Origin: Falcatimonas sp. MSJ-15
Lineage (GTDB): Bacteria > Bacillota > Clostridia > Lachnospirales > Lachnospiraceae
DNA: 64,000 nucleotides
NCBI RefSeq assembly: GCF_018918265.1
Contig: NZ_JAHLQC010000011.1
Span: 84,131 to 148,130 of the forward strand
Direction: 5' to 3'
Every line of letters starts with the position of its first letter. Positions within the stretch are counted from its first letter, which is position 1. Under the pieces are notes generated by a model. That model made no database searches. It was not told the DNA's origin and saw nothing but the letters and a program-made list of their open reading frames with translations. Below are positions 27,821 through 37,145 of the stretch, piece after piece. The position numbers were made by a program, and so were the translations under genes.

Positions 27821-27855
27821 ATAAGACTTTCGTAGTAACTAAGCGAGAGTCTTAT
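27821..27855 (+). terminator. Hairpin terminator downstream of mscL
   Basis: A 12-bp stem pairs 27821-27832 with 27844-27855 (one G-U pair). The following T-run is weak (TGCGTATTTAT). It lies about 140 bp after mscL, beyond a short run of ACAGAATRGATATATAG repeats at about 27700-27770. Confidence 0.55.
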
Positions 27856-27930
27856 TGCGTATTTATACAAAAAAGCATTGACATAAACCTTATTCTAAGG
27901 ATTATAATATAATTTGTGCTTAATTTGACT

Positions 27931-28026
27931 AATCGACTGTAAAACTAAGTGTTTTAGCACATAACACTGTCTGATTTTATTATAAGTCAGCACCATCTGA
28001 TTGTCTTTTACTTAGTTTTACCGATT
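27931..28026 (+). promoter_or_regulatory. Structured leader RNA of the MATE gene
   Basis: A long stem pairs GTAAAACTAAGT (27939-27950) with its exact complement at 28010-28021. The stem continues as AATCG (27931-27935) with CGATT (28022-28026) across a 3-nt bulge. Inside, 27971-27977 and 27984-27990 form a second hairpin. A promoter-like TTGACA (27878) and TATAAT (27903) precede it with a 19-bp spacer. I do not recognise a known riboswitch class. Confidence 0.5.
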
Positions 28027-28058
28027 ATATAAAGATTTAACAAAAGGGAGGAGAAAAA

Positions 28059-29429
28059 GTGGAAAACAAAAGAACATCATTAACAGAAGGAACAATATGG
28101 AAAAATATAATAATGTTTGCATTGCCTATATTCCTTGGTAATGTGTTTCAACAACTCTATAATACTATGGATTCACTAATTGTTGGTAAATTCATTGATA
28201 GTGATGCACTTGCTGCAGTAAGTTCATCAGGAACACTTATATTTTTACTTGTAGGATTTTTTAATGGAATTGCAATGGGAGCAGGCGTTGTAATATCCAA
28301 ATATTTTGGTGCGAAAGATTATGATGAGATGCAGGATGCAATTCATACAGATATTGCATTTGGAATTGTTGCAGGTATGATTCTTACAGTTGTAGGCGTT
28401 ATATTTACACCACAGATACTTGTATGGATGAATACACCAAAGTCAGTTTTGCCTAACTCAATAGTCTATTTTAGAACATATTTTTATGGAGCAATATTTG
28501 TAGTATTATATAATATATTCGTAGGAATACTTCAAGCTGTAGGTGACAGTAGGCATCCATTGTATTACCTTATATTTTCATCATTTGTTAATGTAGCACT
28601 TGATATTCTTTTTGTTGCAAAGTTAAAGCTTGGTGTTGGTTCAGCAGCACTTGCAACAGTAATATCACAGGCTCTTAGTGCAATTCTTTGTTTTATAAGG
28701 CTTATAAGATATGATACTGTATACAAGGTTCATCCATCTAAGATTAGATTTCATAAGATTATGCTTGGCAAAATAATATCTCTTGGTCTTCCATCAGGTG
28801 TACAGAATTCTATTATTGCATTTGCTAATGTAATTGTACAGACTAATATTAATGCGTTTGAGAAGAATGCAGTTGCTGGATGTGGAGCATATTCTAAGAT
28901 TGAAGGATTTGCTTTTCTTCCAATTACATGCTTTTCAATGGCTCTTACAACATTTGTCGGACAGAATATTGGAGCGAAGAAATATGACAGAGTTAAAAAA
29001 GGAGCTCGCTTTGGAATAATATGTTCAATCATTCTTGCAGAAGTAGTTGGAGTTATTATATTTACACTTGCACCACATCTTATTGCGTTGTTTAATAGTG
29101 AGCCTGAAGTAATTGCATTTGGAACAAGACAAGCTAAGACTGAAGCACTTTTTTATTTCCTTCTTGCATTTTCACATTGTATAGCGGGAATTATGAGAGG
29201 AGCAGGTAAAGCGACAGTGCCTATGTTTACAATGCTTTTAACATGGTGTGGCATAAGAATTACATATATATCAATTATGGTTAAGATAATACCGGAGATA
29301 GGTGTAATATTCTGGGCATATCCACTTACATGGTCACTAAGTTCGATTATATTCCTGATATATTTTCTTAAAGCAGATTGGATACATAATTTTGAACGAC
29401 AAGAGCAGAAGTCGCTTGCAAGGAATTAA
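28059..29429 (+). CDS. MATE-family efflux transporter
   Basis: A 456-aa cation-coupled multidrug and toxin extrusion protein with about twelve membrane helices in two similar halves (IFLGNVFQQLYNTMDSLIVGKFI, and GLPSGVQNSIIAFANVIVQ). Start is GTG with GGGAGGAG upstream. It resembles the DinF/NorM-like clostridial group. The substrate is unknown. The structured leader upstream suggests expression is controlled at the RNA level. Confidence 0.92.
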   Translation: MENKRTSLTEGTIWKNIIMFALPIFLGNVFQQLYNTMDSLIVGKFIDSDALAAVSSSGTLIFLLVGFFNGIAMGAGVVISKYFGAKDYDEMQDAIHTDIAFGIVAGMILTVVGVIFTPQILVWMNTPKSVLPNSIVYFRTYFYGAIFVVLYNIFVGILQAVGDSRHPLYYLIFSSFVNVALDILFVAKLKLGVGSAALATVISQALSAILCFIRLIRYDTVYKVHPSKIRFHKIMLGKIISLGLPSGVQNSIIAFANVIVQTNINAFEKNAVAGCGAYSKIEGFAFLPITCFSMALTTFVGQNIGAKKYDRVKKGARFGIICSIILAEVVGVIIFTLAPHLIALFNSEPEVIAFGTRQAKTEALFYFLLAFSHCIAGIMRGAGKATVPMFTMLLTWCGIRITYISIMVKIIPEIGVIFWAYPLTWSLSSIIFLIYFLKADWIHNFERQEQKSLARN

Positions 29430-29544
29430 TTTTAGAGATGTTATCATATTTATAGATGAAGTATATGCAAAAAGCCATGCAATTTACATAATAGAAGATA
29501 AAGGTAACATTTTTAAGAAAAAATTATATTTGCTATGCAAAGAG

Positions 29545-29570
29545 AGAATCGGTAAAACGGTTCTTTTTTT
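29545..29570 (+). terminator. Terminator after the MATE gene
   Basis: A 7-bp stem pairs 29545-29551 with 29558-29564 (one G-U pair) and runs into nine T residues. A 69-codon ORF overlapping this site is not considered real. Confidence 0.7.
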
Positions 29571-29644
29571 GTGCTTTTTATTAAAAGACAATAAAAATTA
29601 AAAAAGCAATAAGACTGCAAAACAAAATAACACTATAAAACTAC

Positions 29645-29710
29645 TTGACATGTACGTGAATATATGTTAAATATTATTCATACAAATTAGCTAGGAAATG
29701 TATGAATAAT
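29645..29710 (+). promoter_or_regulatory. Promoter and perfect leader hairpin upstream of cysK
   Basis: TTGACA at 29645-29650 is followed at 17 bp by TAAATA. An 11-bp perfect inverted repeat pairs 29673-29683 with 29700-29710, and GTATGAA from its right arm recurs at about 29718. It could be a repressor site or a leader hairpin. No S-box motif is visible. The gap 29430-29846 holds only this and the terminator. Confidence 0.45.
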
Positions 29711-29846
29711 AGGAAACGTATGAAAAGTATAAATATCATACATTGAAATTATACATTGGAATGAATATATAGCTGGAATAAGGTAAATATAATTATGTCA
29801 ATAGTTAAAGTATATATAGCATAATAATTGAAAGGCGGTATGAAGC

Positions 29847-30779
29847 ATGGCTAATATAAAGAGAGGATTTACAGAATTAATAGGTAATACACCACTTGTA
29901 GAAGTTAGTAATATTGAGAATAAGTTAAATCTTAAGGCAAGATTACTTGTAAAGGTTGAATATTTTAATCCGGCAGGAAGTGTAAAAGACAGAATAGCAC
30001 TTGCAATGATACAAGATGCCGAAGAGAAAGGAATTCTTAAACCCGGTGCAACGATTATTGAACCAACAAGTGGCAATACAGGAATAGGTATCTCAGCAGT
30101 TGCTGCAGCAAGAGGATATAGAGCGATACTTACAATGCCTGAGACTATGAGTATAGAGAGAAGAAAGCTTGTTAAGGCTTATGGTGCAGAAGTTGTACTT
30201 ACTGATGGAAGTAAGGGTATGAAAGGCGCAATAGATAAAGCGGAAGAACTTAACAGAGAGATAGAAGGTTCTATAATATTAAGTCAGTTCACTAATCAAG
30301 CTAATCCTAGTGTGCATGAGAGAACAACAGGTCCGGAGATATATGAAGCAACTGATGGTAAAGTGGATTATTTTGTAGCTGGTGTTGGTACAGGTGGAAC
30401 TGTGACAGGAACAGGAAGATATCTTAAGTCGAAGATTGATGGAGTTAAGATTATAGCGGTTGAACCTAAGAATTCACCGGTATTATCAGAAGGTAGAAGT
30501 GGTTCACATAAGATACAGGGTATAGGTGCAGGATTTATTCCGGATACACTTGATACAAAAGTATATGATGAAGTGTTTACTGTAGAGAATGAAGCTGCAT
30601 TTGAGACAGCAAGAGAGATTGCGAGAACAGAAGGAATTCTTGTAGGAATATCTTCAGGAGCAGCATTATATGCAGCAATTGAAATAGCAAAGAGACCAGA
30701 GAATGAAGGAAAGACAGTGGTTGCACTTCTTCCGGATACAGGAGAGAGATATCTTTCAACAGCTCTTTTTGAAGAGTAA
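29847..30779 (+). CDS. cysK: Cysteine synthase A (O-acetylserine sulfhydrylase)
   Basis: Makes cysteine from O-acetylserine and sulfide using pyridoxal phosphate. PLP-binding Lys47 lies in NPAGSVKDR, the substrate loop is PTSGNTGIG, and the PLP phosphate loop is GVGTGGTVTGTG. Length (310 aa) is typical. AAGGCGG precedes the ATG. It stands alone, with no cysE adjacent. Confidence 0.96.
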   Translation: MANIKRGFTELIGNTPLVEVSNIENKLNLKARLLVKVEYFNPAGSVKDRIALAMIQDAEEKGILKPGATIIEPTSGNTGIGISAVAAARGYRAILTMPETMSIERRKLVKAYGAEVVLTDGSKGMKGAIDKAEELNREIEGSIILSQFTNQANPSVHERTTGPEIYEATDGKVDYFVAGVGTGGTVTGTGRYLKSKIDGVKIIAVEPKNSPVLSEGRSGSHKIQGIGAGFIPDTLDTKVYDEVFTVENEAAFETAREIARTEGILVGISSGAALYAAIEIAKRPENEGKTVVALLPDTGERYLSTALFEE

Positions 30780-31357
30780 GACATAGGCATATCGAGTGTA
30801 TACGTTTTTTATAAATTTTGCATTGCATTAAAGCTTAAAGGCTTTTGCCACCGACATCTTAATTTGTAGCACCATTCACTTTGTGACTATGTGAATTGAG
30901 AGACATATACATTCTTTGCATCATATATAGGAAAATATATAATATTAACCACATTTTGCACAGGTACAGATGATTAAACGTAGACAACATTAGTTAGAGT
31001 ATTAAATATAGAAATATTATATACTCTCTATATAGTAAAATGATTAACTAATTGTTACATGGATTTTAATATATAAGAAGGATATATTCTCTGCAAAACA
31101 CCCAAATATTATGCCAATACGTTCAAAATAAGCTGAAGCATAGGAAACCAATACAGAAAAAATAGTACAAACACAGAAATATTGATGTTATATTAGATAT
31201 AGAAGGTTTTGATAAAAAAGAGAAGATAAAATAGTTAGTTTCTATAAAAAAACAGAGAAAAGCGGGGAACTTTTCTCTGTTTTTAGTTTTTCAAAATTGA
31301 ATATACATGTTACAATGTCAAGCGGTCAATATTTACATCTTTGACGAGACAGATTAT
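30780..31357. other. Gene-free region between cysK and folT
   Basis: No ORF with coding character on either strand. Weak structures are a 5-bp hairpin with a T-run just after cysK (about 30830-30847) and an inverted repeat ATTCAC/GTGAAT at about 30873-30897. The strongest feature is the terminator at 31251-31285, listed separately. Confidence 0.6.
31251..31285. terminator. Bidirectional terminator between cysK and folT
   Basis: A perfect 12-bp stem pairs 31251-31262 with 31270-31281. An A-run precedes it and a T-run follows, so it can terminate cysK-side and folT-side transcription. Confidence 0.75.
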
Positions 31358-31936
31358 CTAACAGGTTTTACTGTGCTTTGGCTTATAATAAGCAAGATTC
31401 ATCTTATTAAGTGGTGCTTTTAAAGCATTAACAGCCATGATGAACAGGAATGTCTCGATAGGATACATAATAAGTTCTTTGATGATTCTTGTAGTTAGAA
31501 GATACTCCCAAGGAGTGTGATACATAATTCTTAACCATACGGAATTCATTACAACATTGACAATAACAACAACAGTTAATTTCGCTATAGCACATCTTAG
31601 AGTACTTACGGGTTTCTTATATAGAAAAATACCATAGATAAAACCGCCCACGATGGCACTTAATGTAAAGCCAGGGAAGAAAGCTCCTGTAGGCTTTATA
31701 AAGTATTTGATAATATCAGTTGCACCGCCAAAGACAGCACCGGTAACAGGTCCGAACATCAGACCTATCATTGAGTTACAAAGGAATGAAAATCCCACTT
31801 TAATAGTTGGTGTCACTTGTACAGATAGTGTGCCAAGTAATACGGAGAGTGCTATAAATAGTGCACATATTGAGATGTTTCTGATGCTTTTTAGTTCATT
31901 AAGAGAACTTTTTAATGTGTTAGTAAAATTTTTCAT
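31358..31936 (-). CDS. folT: Folate ECF transporter S component FolT
   Basis: Substrate-binding membrane subunit of an energy-coupling-factor transporter for folates. The 192-aa protein has about six helices. Family motifs are ALFIALSVLLGTLSVQ, GFSFLCNSMIGLMFGPVTGAVFGG and PTGAFFPGFTLSAIVGGFIYG. It starts at 31936 with AGGAGG (minus strand, 31949-31944). A tetrahydrofolate riboswitch precedes it, which fixes the substrate assignment. No ECF ATPase genes are adjacent, so it probably shares a common EcfAA'T module encoded elsewhere. Confidence 0.92.
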   Translation of the reverse strand: MKNFTNTLKSSLNELKSIRNISICALFIALSVLLGTLSVQVTPTIKVGFSFLCNSMIGLMFGPVTGAVFGGATDIIKYFIKPTGAFFPGFTLSAIVGGFIYGIFLYKKPVSTLRCAIAKLTVVVIVNVVMNSVWLRIMYHTPWEYLLTTRIIKELIMYPIETFLFIMAVNALKAPLNKMNLAYYKPKHSKTC

Positions 31937-31991
31937 AAAAAAACCTCCTTCTTGCAGTCGTTGCTACAATTAGGAGATTAAGCTAAATGTA

Positions 31992-32087
31992 GCAGCGGGA
32001 TGCGAAAATTATACCGCGGATGAACTCCTTCGTTCAAATGGCAACTCCCCGTCCAGATGACACTTAACGCATAATTTTCTACTCTGC
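31992..32087 (-). promoter_or_regulatory. Tetrahydrofolate (THF) riboswitch upstream of folT
   Basis: Read on the minus strand from 32087. GCAGAGTAGA opens the element, GCGTTAAGTG follows at about 32070-32061, and CGCGGTATAATTTTCGCATCC with CCGCTGC closes it, the P1 arms being 32087-32084 and 31995-31992. This matches the conserved features of the folT-type THF riboswitch. Downstream, CTCCT (minus, 31976-31972) can pair with AGGAG of the ribosome binding site, and TGCTACA/TGTAGCA (31994-31988 with 31968-31962) overlaps the 3' P1 strand. This suggests translational control. Confidence 0.88.
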
Positions 32088-32381
32088 TTTAATAATTTAT
32101 TAAGTTAATATGTTTACAAGAAAGGATTATAGCATATTAAAAATAAATTACAATAGTTTTTTTAAAAAACTAAAAAATGCAATTTGGAAACTAATATTCA
32201 GACAAAAGTTTAGTACTAACGTACCATAAAATAGTTTAAATGGTACTGAAACACTAATTTTGGTTTCCAAAAAGGGGAATAAAGAACTATTAACAAATTA
32301 TTAACTAAATGGTAAACTTTTATTAAGCGATAAGTACCATATCGCGAAGAAGTTATAAAATTTATTTAAAGGAGATGTACT
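32088..32381 (+). other. Divergent promoter region of pectate lyase and folT
   Basis: About 290 bp with no ORF. It contains an inverted pair TTTGGAAAC (about 32176) and GTTTCCAAA (about 32263), repeats of the GGTAC/GTACC type around 32210-32245, and a 6-bp palindrome GCGATA/TATCGC at 32327-32345 close to the pectate lyase start. These could be carbohydrate-regulator sites; no specific regulator can be named. AAAGGAG near 32370 is the ribosome binding site. Confidence 0.4.
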
Positions 32382-34598
32382 ATGAAATCAAGTACTAAGA
32401 AAGCATTGGCTTTCGTACTGGCAGCTTTACTAGTTATAATTAGCATACCAGTAGCGAAATCGTACGTTGCAAACGCAGCTGCCTCATCATCTGTAGTTAT
32501 TACAGAGAGTAGTGGATGGTTAGAGTCTGCATACGTTAAGTGGAACAGCGTTAACAACGCAAAGGGTTACAACGTTTATTATAAGAACGCAAGTGCCCAG
32601 GATTCAGAGTATAAGCAGTTAGATGACTCGCTTATCAGACAGTATAAGACATATTTCAGAGCAGATATTCCAGGTTTAAAAGCTGGAGAATATGTAATGA
32701 AAGTTGTTCCAATTGTAAGTGGAAGTGAATCTGCTAAATTAGCAGCAACAACTGGCAAACTTACAGTTACAGCTCATACAAGAGAAGGTTTTGCATTCTC
32801 ATCAAGTTCACCTGCAAAAACTGGTTCAGGTGCATATAATGATGACGGAACAGTTCCTTCAAATGCTCAGATTGTGTATATAACAGATGAAACAAAAGAT
32901 AGCGTTACATTAGATGTTATTACTAACAGCAAAGGTAGTAAAACAACATGTAAAGGTCTTACAGATATCCTTGCTAAAAGACAGAAAGGATATGATACAA
33001 CTCCTCTTATTATCCGTTTGGTAGGTCAGATTAATGATCCAAGTGGTCTTAATTCAAACGGATATCTTCAGATTAAAGGTTGTAAGAATATGACAATTGA
33101 AGGTATTGGTGAAGATGCTTCAGCTTATGGCTGGGGAATTCTTATCAGAGATTCACAGAACGTTGAAGTTAGAAACATTGCAGTAATGTTATTTGACGAT
33201 GACGGTATTTCTCTTGATACTAATAATGCTAATATCTGGATTCATAACAATGAAATCTTCTATGGTAATGCCGGAAGCGATAAAGATCAGGCAAAAGGTG
33301 ATGGTTCATGTGATGTTAAACAGAATTCTACATATGTAACTGTTTCATATAATCATTTCTGGGATTCAGGAAAATGTTCACTTTGTGGTATGAGTGATAC
33401 AGAAGAATTCTTTGTAACATATCATCATAACTGGTTTGACCATTCAGATTCACGTCATCCAAGAATCAGAGTTGGTTCAATCCACGTATATAACAACTAC
33501 TATGATGGAAATTCAAAATATGGTGTTGGTGTAACAAAAGGTTCATCAGCATTCGTAGAAGCTAACTACTTCAGAAATTGTAAAAATCCTATGATGAGTT
33601 CATTACAGGGAACAGATGCTTTAGGAGAAGGTACATTCTCAAATGAAGCTGGTGGTATGATTAAAGCATACAACAATACAATTATTGGAGCAAGCAGCCT
33701 CATCTATGCAAACGCTAAGAGTGATACATCAGATGCTAATGCAAAGAGCTTCGATGCATATCTTGCAAGCAGCGCATCAGAACAGGTTCCATCTTCATAT
33801 AAAACTGTAAGTGGTGGTACAACTTACAATAACTTTGATACAGCATCAACAATGTATAAATATACAGCTGATTCACCAGAACAGGCTAAAGAAAACGTAA
33901 CAAAATACGCTGGTCGTGTTAACGGTGGTGATTTCAAATTCACATTTACAAGCGCTGATGATACATCATATGCAGTAAATACAGAATTAATGGCTAAGAT
34001 CAAGAGTTATACAATTGACTTAGTAAAAGTTGGAGGAAGCTCAATTGTTGCCGGTGGTACAACAACAACAGAACCTGCTGCAACAGAAGCTACAACAGCA
34101 ACAGAAGCTACAGAAGCTACAGAAACAACAACAAAGGCAGAAGAAGCTACAACAGCAGCTTCAACACAGGCTACAACAGAAGCTCCAACACAGGCTCCAA
34201 CAGAAGCTTCTACAGAAGCAACAACAAGTGAAACAGCAACATCAAGCAAAGTATATAATCCAACAAAGAGCAAAAAAGCTAATGGATTTACAATAACAGG
34301 CTCACTTGTATCAAAAGGTAACACTAAATACAATGGATTAACACTTAAGAAATCCCTTAAGATGGATTCAAAATCAAGTATTCAGTTTACAACAACAAAA
34401 GATAACGCAACAGTAAAAATTGTTGTTAAAGCTAAAAAAGCAGGTGCTTCACTTAGTATTAATGACAGTTCAGAAGGCTTAGAAGACATTGGAACAAGCG
34501 TTGAAGTAAGAAAAATAAAATTGGCAAAAGCTGGCACATATACTCTTACAAAACAGGATCTTGAATCTTATGTTTACTATGTAGAAGTTGTTGAATAG
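32382..34598 (+). CDS. Secreted pectate lyase, polysaccharide lyase family 1
   Basis: Cleaves polygalacturonan by beta-elimination outside the cell. The 738-aa protein has a signal peptide ending near ANAA and an N-terminal fibronectin-III-like domain (YVKWNSVNNAKGYNVYYKN). The PL1 parallel beta-helix follows at about residues 130-560. Its Pel signatures are FDDDGISLDTNNANIWIHNN, VTVSYNHFWD and HHNWFDHSDSRHPRIRVG, which carries the catalytic Arg and calcium-site Asp residues. A Thr/Ala/Glu-rich linker (about 565-625, TEAT units) joins a C-terminal beta-rich domain that may bind glycans or the surface. It has no LPXTG, SLH or dockerin. Frequent AAC codons fit high expression. Confidence 0.95.
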   Translation: MKSSTKKALAFVLAALLVIISIPVAKSYVANAAASSSVVITESSGWLESAYVKWNSVNNAKGYNVYYKNASAQDSEYKQLDDSLIRQYKTYFRADIPGLKAGEYVMKVVPIVSGSESAKLAATTGKLTVTAHTREGFAFSSSSPAKTGSGAYNDDGTVPSNAQIVYITDETKDSVTLDVITNSKGSKTTCKGLTDILAKRQKGYDTTPLIIRLVGQINDPSGLNSNGYLQIKGCKNMTIEGIGEDASAYGWGILIRDSQNVEVRNIAVMLFDDDGISLDTNNANIWIHNNEIFYGNAGSDKDQAKGDGSCDVKQNSTYVTVSYNHFWDSGKCSLCGMSDTEEFFVTYHHNWFDHSDSRHPRIRVGSIHVYNNYYDGNSKYGVGVTKGSSAFVEANYFRNCKNPMMSSLQGTDALGEGTFSNEAGGMIKAYNNTIIGASSLIYANAKSDTSDANAKSFDAYLASSASEQVPSSYKTVSGGTTYNNFDTASTMYKYTADSPEQAKENVTKYAGRVNGGDFKFTFTSADDTSYAVNTELMAKIKSYTIDLVKVGGSSIVAGGTTTTEPAATEATTATEATEATETTTKAEEATTAASTQATTEAPTQAPTEASTEATTSETATSSKVYNPTKSKKANGFTITGSLVSKGNTKYNGLTLKKSLKMDSKSSIQFTTTKDNATVKIVVKAKKAGASLSINDSSEGLEDIGTSVEVRKIKLAKAGTYTLTKQDLESYVYYVEVVE

Positions 34599-34658
34599 AC
34601 AATAAATATATTATAATTCCATAATTCTCAAGTAATTACTCCTTTATATACTTGACAG

Positions 34659-34719
34659 AACCGTCAGATTAATGACATTTTATGACTGCAGTCATAGAAA
34701 TCGTTATCTGGCGGTTTTT
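34659..34719 (+). terminator. Long terminator after the pectate lyase gene
   Basis: The outer 11-bp stem pairs 34659-34669 with 34706-34716 (one G-U pair). A perfect 16-nt palindrome, 34681-34696, sits inside and forms the top of the structure. A T-run follows. Confidence 0.75.
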
Positions 34720-34892
34720 GTATTATCATGAAGATAAAATGACGATTAAGATTATAATTTTTTAAATGAAGAATATTAAAAATAACATTACTTAGTATTG
34801 TAATTGAATGAAAAAAAGAATATACTTATTTTTGTATGTTGTCTGAAAAATAATTAACAATATACACATTTAAATTGTCAGGAGGAATTATT

Positions 34893-36305
34893 GTGGCAGA
34901 GAATATATATAAAGAAAGAATAGAAAAATACATTGATGAGCATAGAGAAGATATGCTTGAAGATATTAAAAGACTCGTAAGAATTAATAGTGAAAAAGGT
35001 GAAGAAAAGTCAGGAATGCCTTTTGGTGAAGGACCATATAAAGCACTCTGTGAAGCAGAAGATATAATGAGAGGATATGGCTTTAAAGTTACTAATTATG
35101 ACAATTATGTAACAACAGCAGATATATCTGACAAAGAGAGATGTCTTGATATTTTAGCACATCTTGATGTTGTGCCTGCCGGTGAAGGATGGCAGATAAC
35201 AACACCTTATGAACCGGTTGTAAAGAATGGCAGAATATATGGAAGAGGAACAGCAGACGACAAAGGACCATTTATAGCAGCTTTATATGCTATGCGTGCA
35301 ATAAAAGAACTTAACATTCCTATTAGCAAGAATGTAAGACTTATAGGTGGAACTGATGAAGAATGTGGAAGCAGCGATATAGCATATTATTATAAGAAGG
35401 AACAGGAAGCTCCAATGACATTTTCACCAGATGGAGAATTTCCAGTTGTTAATATTGAAAAGGGATCATTAAGAGGACATTTTTATGCTGATTATACAGT
35501 AGATACAGATAAGAAGATAGTAGATTTTACTGCAGGTACAAAAGTGAATGTAGTTCCGGGTAAAGCATATGCAACAGTAAGTGGTATAAGTATACAAGAG
35601 ATTGAACAGGCTGCAAAAGCAGCAGCAAAAGTTACTTTTGTGGATTATATATGTGAAGAAAAAGATAATGGTGTATATATTACAGCAGTCGGAAAAGGTG
35701 CACACGCATCAACACCAAAAGAGGGTAATAATGCAATAACAGCATTACTTTTCCTACTTACAACACTTCCTTTTGAAGATAATGAGCAGATAAGACTTGT
35801 GAAGAGATTATATGCTATGATGCCACATAATGACAGTAATGGTATTGCACTTAATGTAGCAATGAGCGATGAACTTTCAGGAGAATTAACTTTGGCATTT
35901 AGTCTTCTTACAATAAGAGAAGGAAGAATAGATGGAACATTCGATTCAAGATGTCCAATATGTGCTAATGAAGATAATGTGTTAAAAGTTATAAAAGACA
36001 GAATGGCAAAGGAAGGTTTCGTATTTGATACAGATACAATGAGAGCACCACATCATGTAAGTGGTGATAGTGCATTTGTAAAGACACTTCTTGATAAATA
36101 TGAAGAAGTAACAGGTTTAAAAGGCGAATGTGTATCTATGGGTGGAGGAACTTATGTTCATAACCTCAAAAATGGTGTAGCATTTGGTGCATCAATGCCT
36201 GGAACTGATAATAAGATGCATGGACCTGATGAATTTGCTGTTATAGAAGAACTTACAGATAGTGCTAAGATATTTGCACTTGCGATAGCAGAATTATGTA
36301 GGTAA
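34893..36305 (+). CDS. M20 family dipeptidase (PepV-like)
   Basis: Cytoplasmic zinc dipeptidase of about 470 aa. Metal-binding motifs are LAHLDVVPAGEGW, GRGTADDKGP and GGTDEECGS, with the distal His in the MPGTDNKMHGPDE region. The PepV lid domain insert is present. GTG 34893 is chosen because AGGAGGA at 34880-34886 precedes it; a TTG at 34875 lies upstream of that site. It probably finishes the breakdown of imported peptides. DUF5685 starts 6 bp after its stop. Confidence 0.9.
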   Translation: MAENIYKERIEKYIDEHREDMLEDIKRLVRINSEKGEEKSGMPFGEGPYKALCEAEDIMRGYGFKVTNYDNYVTTADISDKERCLDILAHLDVVPAGEGWQITTPYEPVVKNGRIYGRGTADDKGPFIAALYAMRAIKELNIPISKNVRLIGGTDEECGSSDIAYYYKKEQEAPMTFSPDGEFPVVNIEKGSLRGHFYADYTVDTDKKIVDFTAGTKVNVVPGKAYATVSGISIQEIEQAAKAAAKVTFVDYICEEKDNGVYITAVGKGAHASTPKEGNNAITALLFLLTTLPFEDNEQIRLVKRLYAMMPHNDSNGIALNVAMSDELSGELTLAFSLLTIREGRIDGTFDSRCPICANEDNVLKVIKDRMAKEGFVFDTDTMRAPHHVSGDSAFVKTLLDKYEEVTGLKGECVSMGGGTYVHNLKNGVAFGASMPGTDNKMHGPDEFAVIEELTDSAKIFALAIAELCR

Positions 36306-36311
36306 TAAGAC

Positions 36312-37145
36312 ATGTTTGGGTATGTATATGCTAATAAGATGGAATTAAAGCTTCGTGAATTTGAGAAGTATAGAGCATATTATTGTGGACTTTGCAAAGT
36401 GCTAAAAGACAGATATGGTATTGCAGGACAGATGACTTTAAGTTATGACATGACTTTTCTTGTTATCTTACTTACAGGATTATATGAGCCGGAATCAGAG
36501 GATGGAAGATGCAAATGCATACCACATCCGGTTAAAAGTCACAGATATATAGTGAATGAATATACAGAATATGCATCAGATATGAATATACTTCTTACAT
36601 ATTATAAAGAACTTGATGATTGGAATGATGAGAAAAAGATAAGTGCTTTTCTTGCATCATCAGCTTTTAAAAGAAAAGCACAAAAAGTATCTTTAAAATA
36701 TGAAGATAAAGCACTTAAGATTGAGAAGTATTTAAGAGAGCTTAGAGAACATGAAGAATCAAATGATACCAATATTGATACTATGGCTGGAATATTTGGA
36801 AAAATAATGTCAGTTATGTTTGCAAAAGAAGATGACGAATGGCGTGACACATTAAGCAATATGGGATTTTATATTGGCAAATATATATATATATTAGATG
36901 CATACGAAGACATTGACAAAGATATTAAGAATAATAGTTATAATCCATTTATTAAGTTATATGGACAAGATGGATTTGATGATTATGTTAAGAAGATATT
37001 AACGATGATGATGGCTGAATGTACAAGATATTTTGAAAGATTGCCAATACTTCGTGATGTTGGTATATTAAGAAATATATTGTATTCAGGTGTCTGGTGC
37101 AGATATGACGCAATACTACATAAAAGAAAGGAAAAGGTAGAATAA
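36312..37145 (+). CDS. DUF5685 family protein
   Basis: A 277-aa cytoplasmic, mainly helical protein of the DUF5685 family, as I recall the pattern ([27 protein letters not shown]). CGLC and CKC motifs near the N-terminus may bind metal or form a redox pair. The segment [20 protein letters not shown] looks like the Asp-rich helices of isoprenoid-type all-alpha enzymes, but this is only resemblance. The stop overlaps the next start (TAATG), coupling it to a J-domain protein. Confidence 0.75.
   Translation: MFGYVYANKMELKLREFEKYRAYYCGLCKVLKDRYGIAGQMTLSYDMTFLVILLTGLYEPESEDGRCKCIPHPVKSHRYIVNEYTEYASDMNILLTYYKELDDWNDEKKISAFLASSAFKRKAQKVSLKYEDKALKIEKYLRELREHEESNDTNIDTMAGIFGKIMSVMFAKEDDEWRDTLSNMGFYIGKYIYILDAYEDIDKDIKNNSYNPFIKLYGQDGFDDYVKKILTMMMAECTRYFERLPILRDVGILRNILYSGVWCRYDAILHKRKEKVE

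Noticed and set aside
29392..29601. 69-codon ORF overlapping the MATE 3' end
   Set aside because: No ribosome binding site, overlaps a clear terminator and has no protein-like pattern beyond the overlap.
34007..34333. ORFs opposite and in another frame of the pectate lyase linker (one Gln-rich, one Val/Ala-rich)
   Set aside because: They arise from the ACAGAAGCT-type codon repeats of the Thr/Glu/Ala linker read in other frames.
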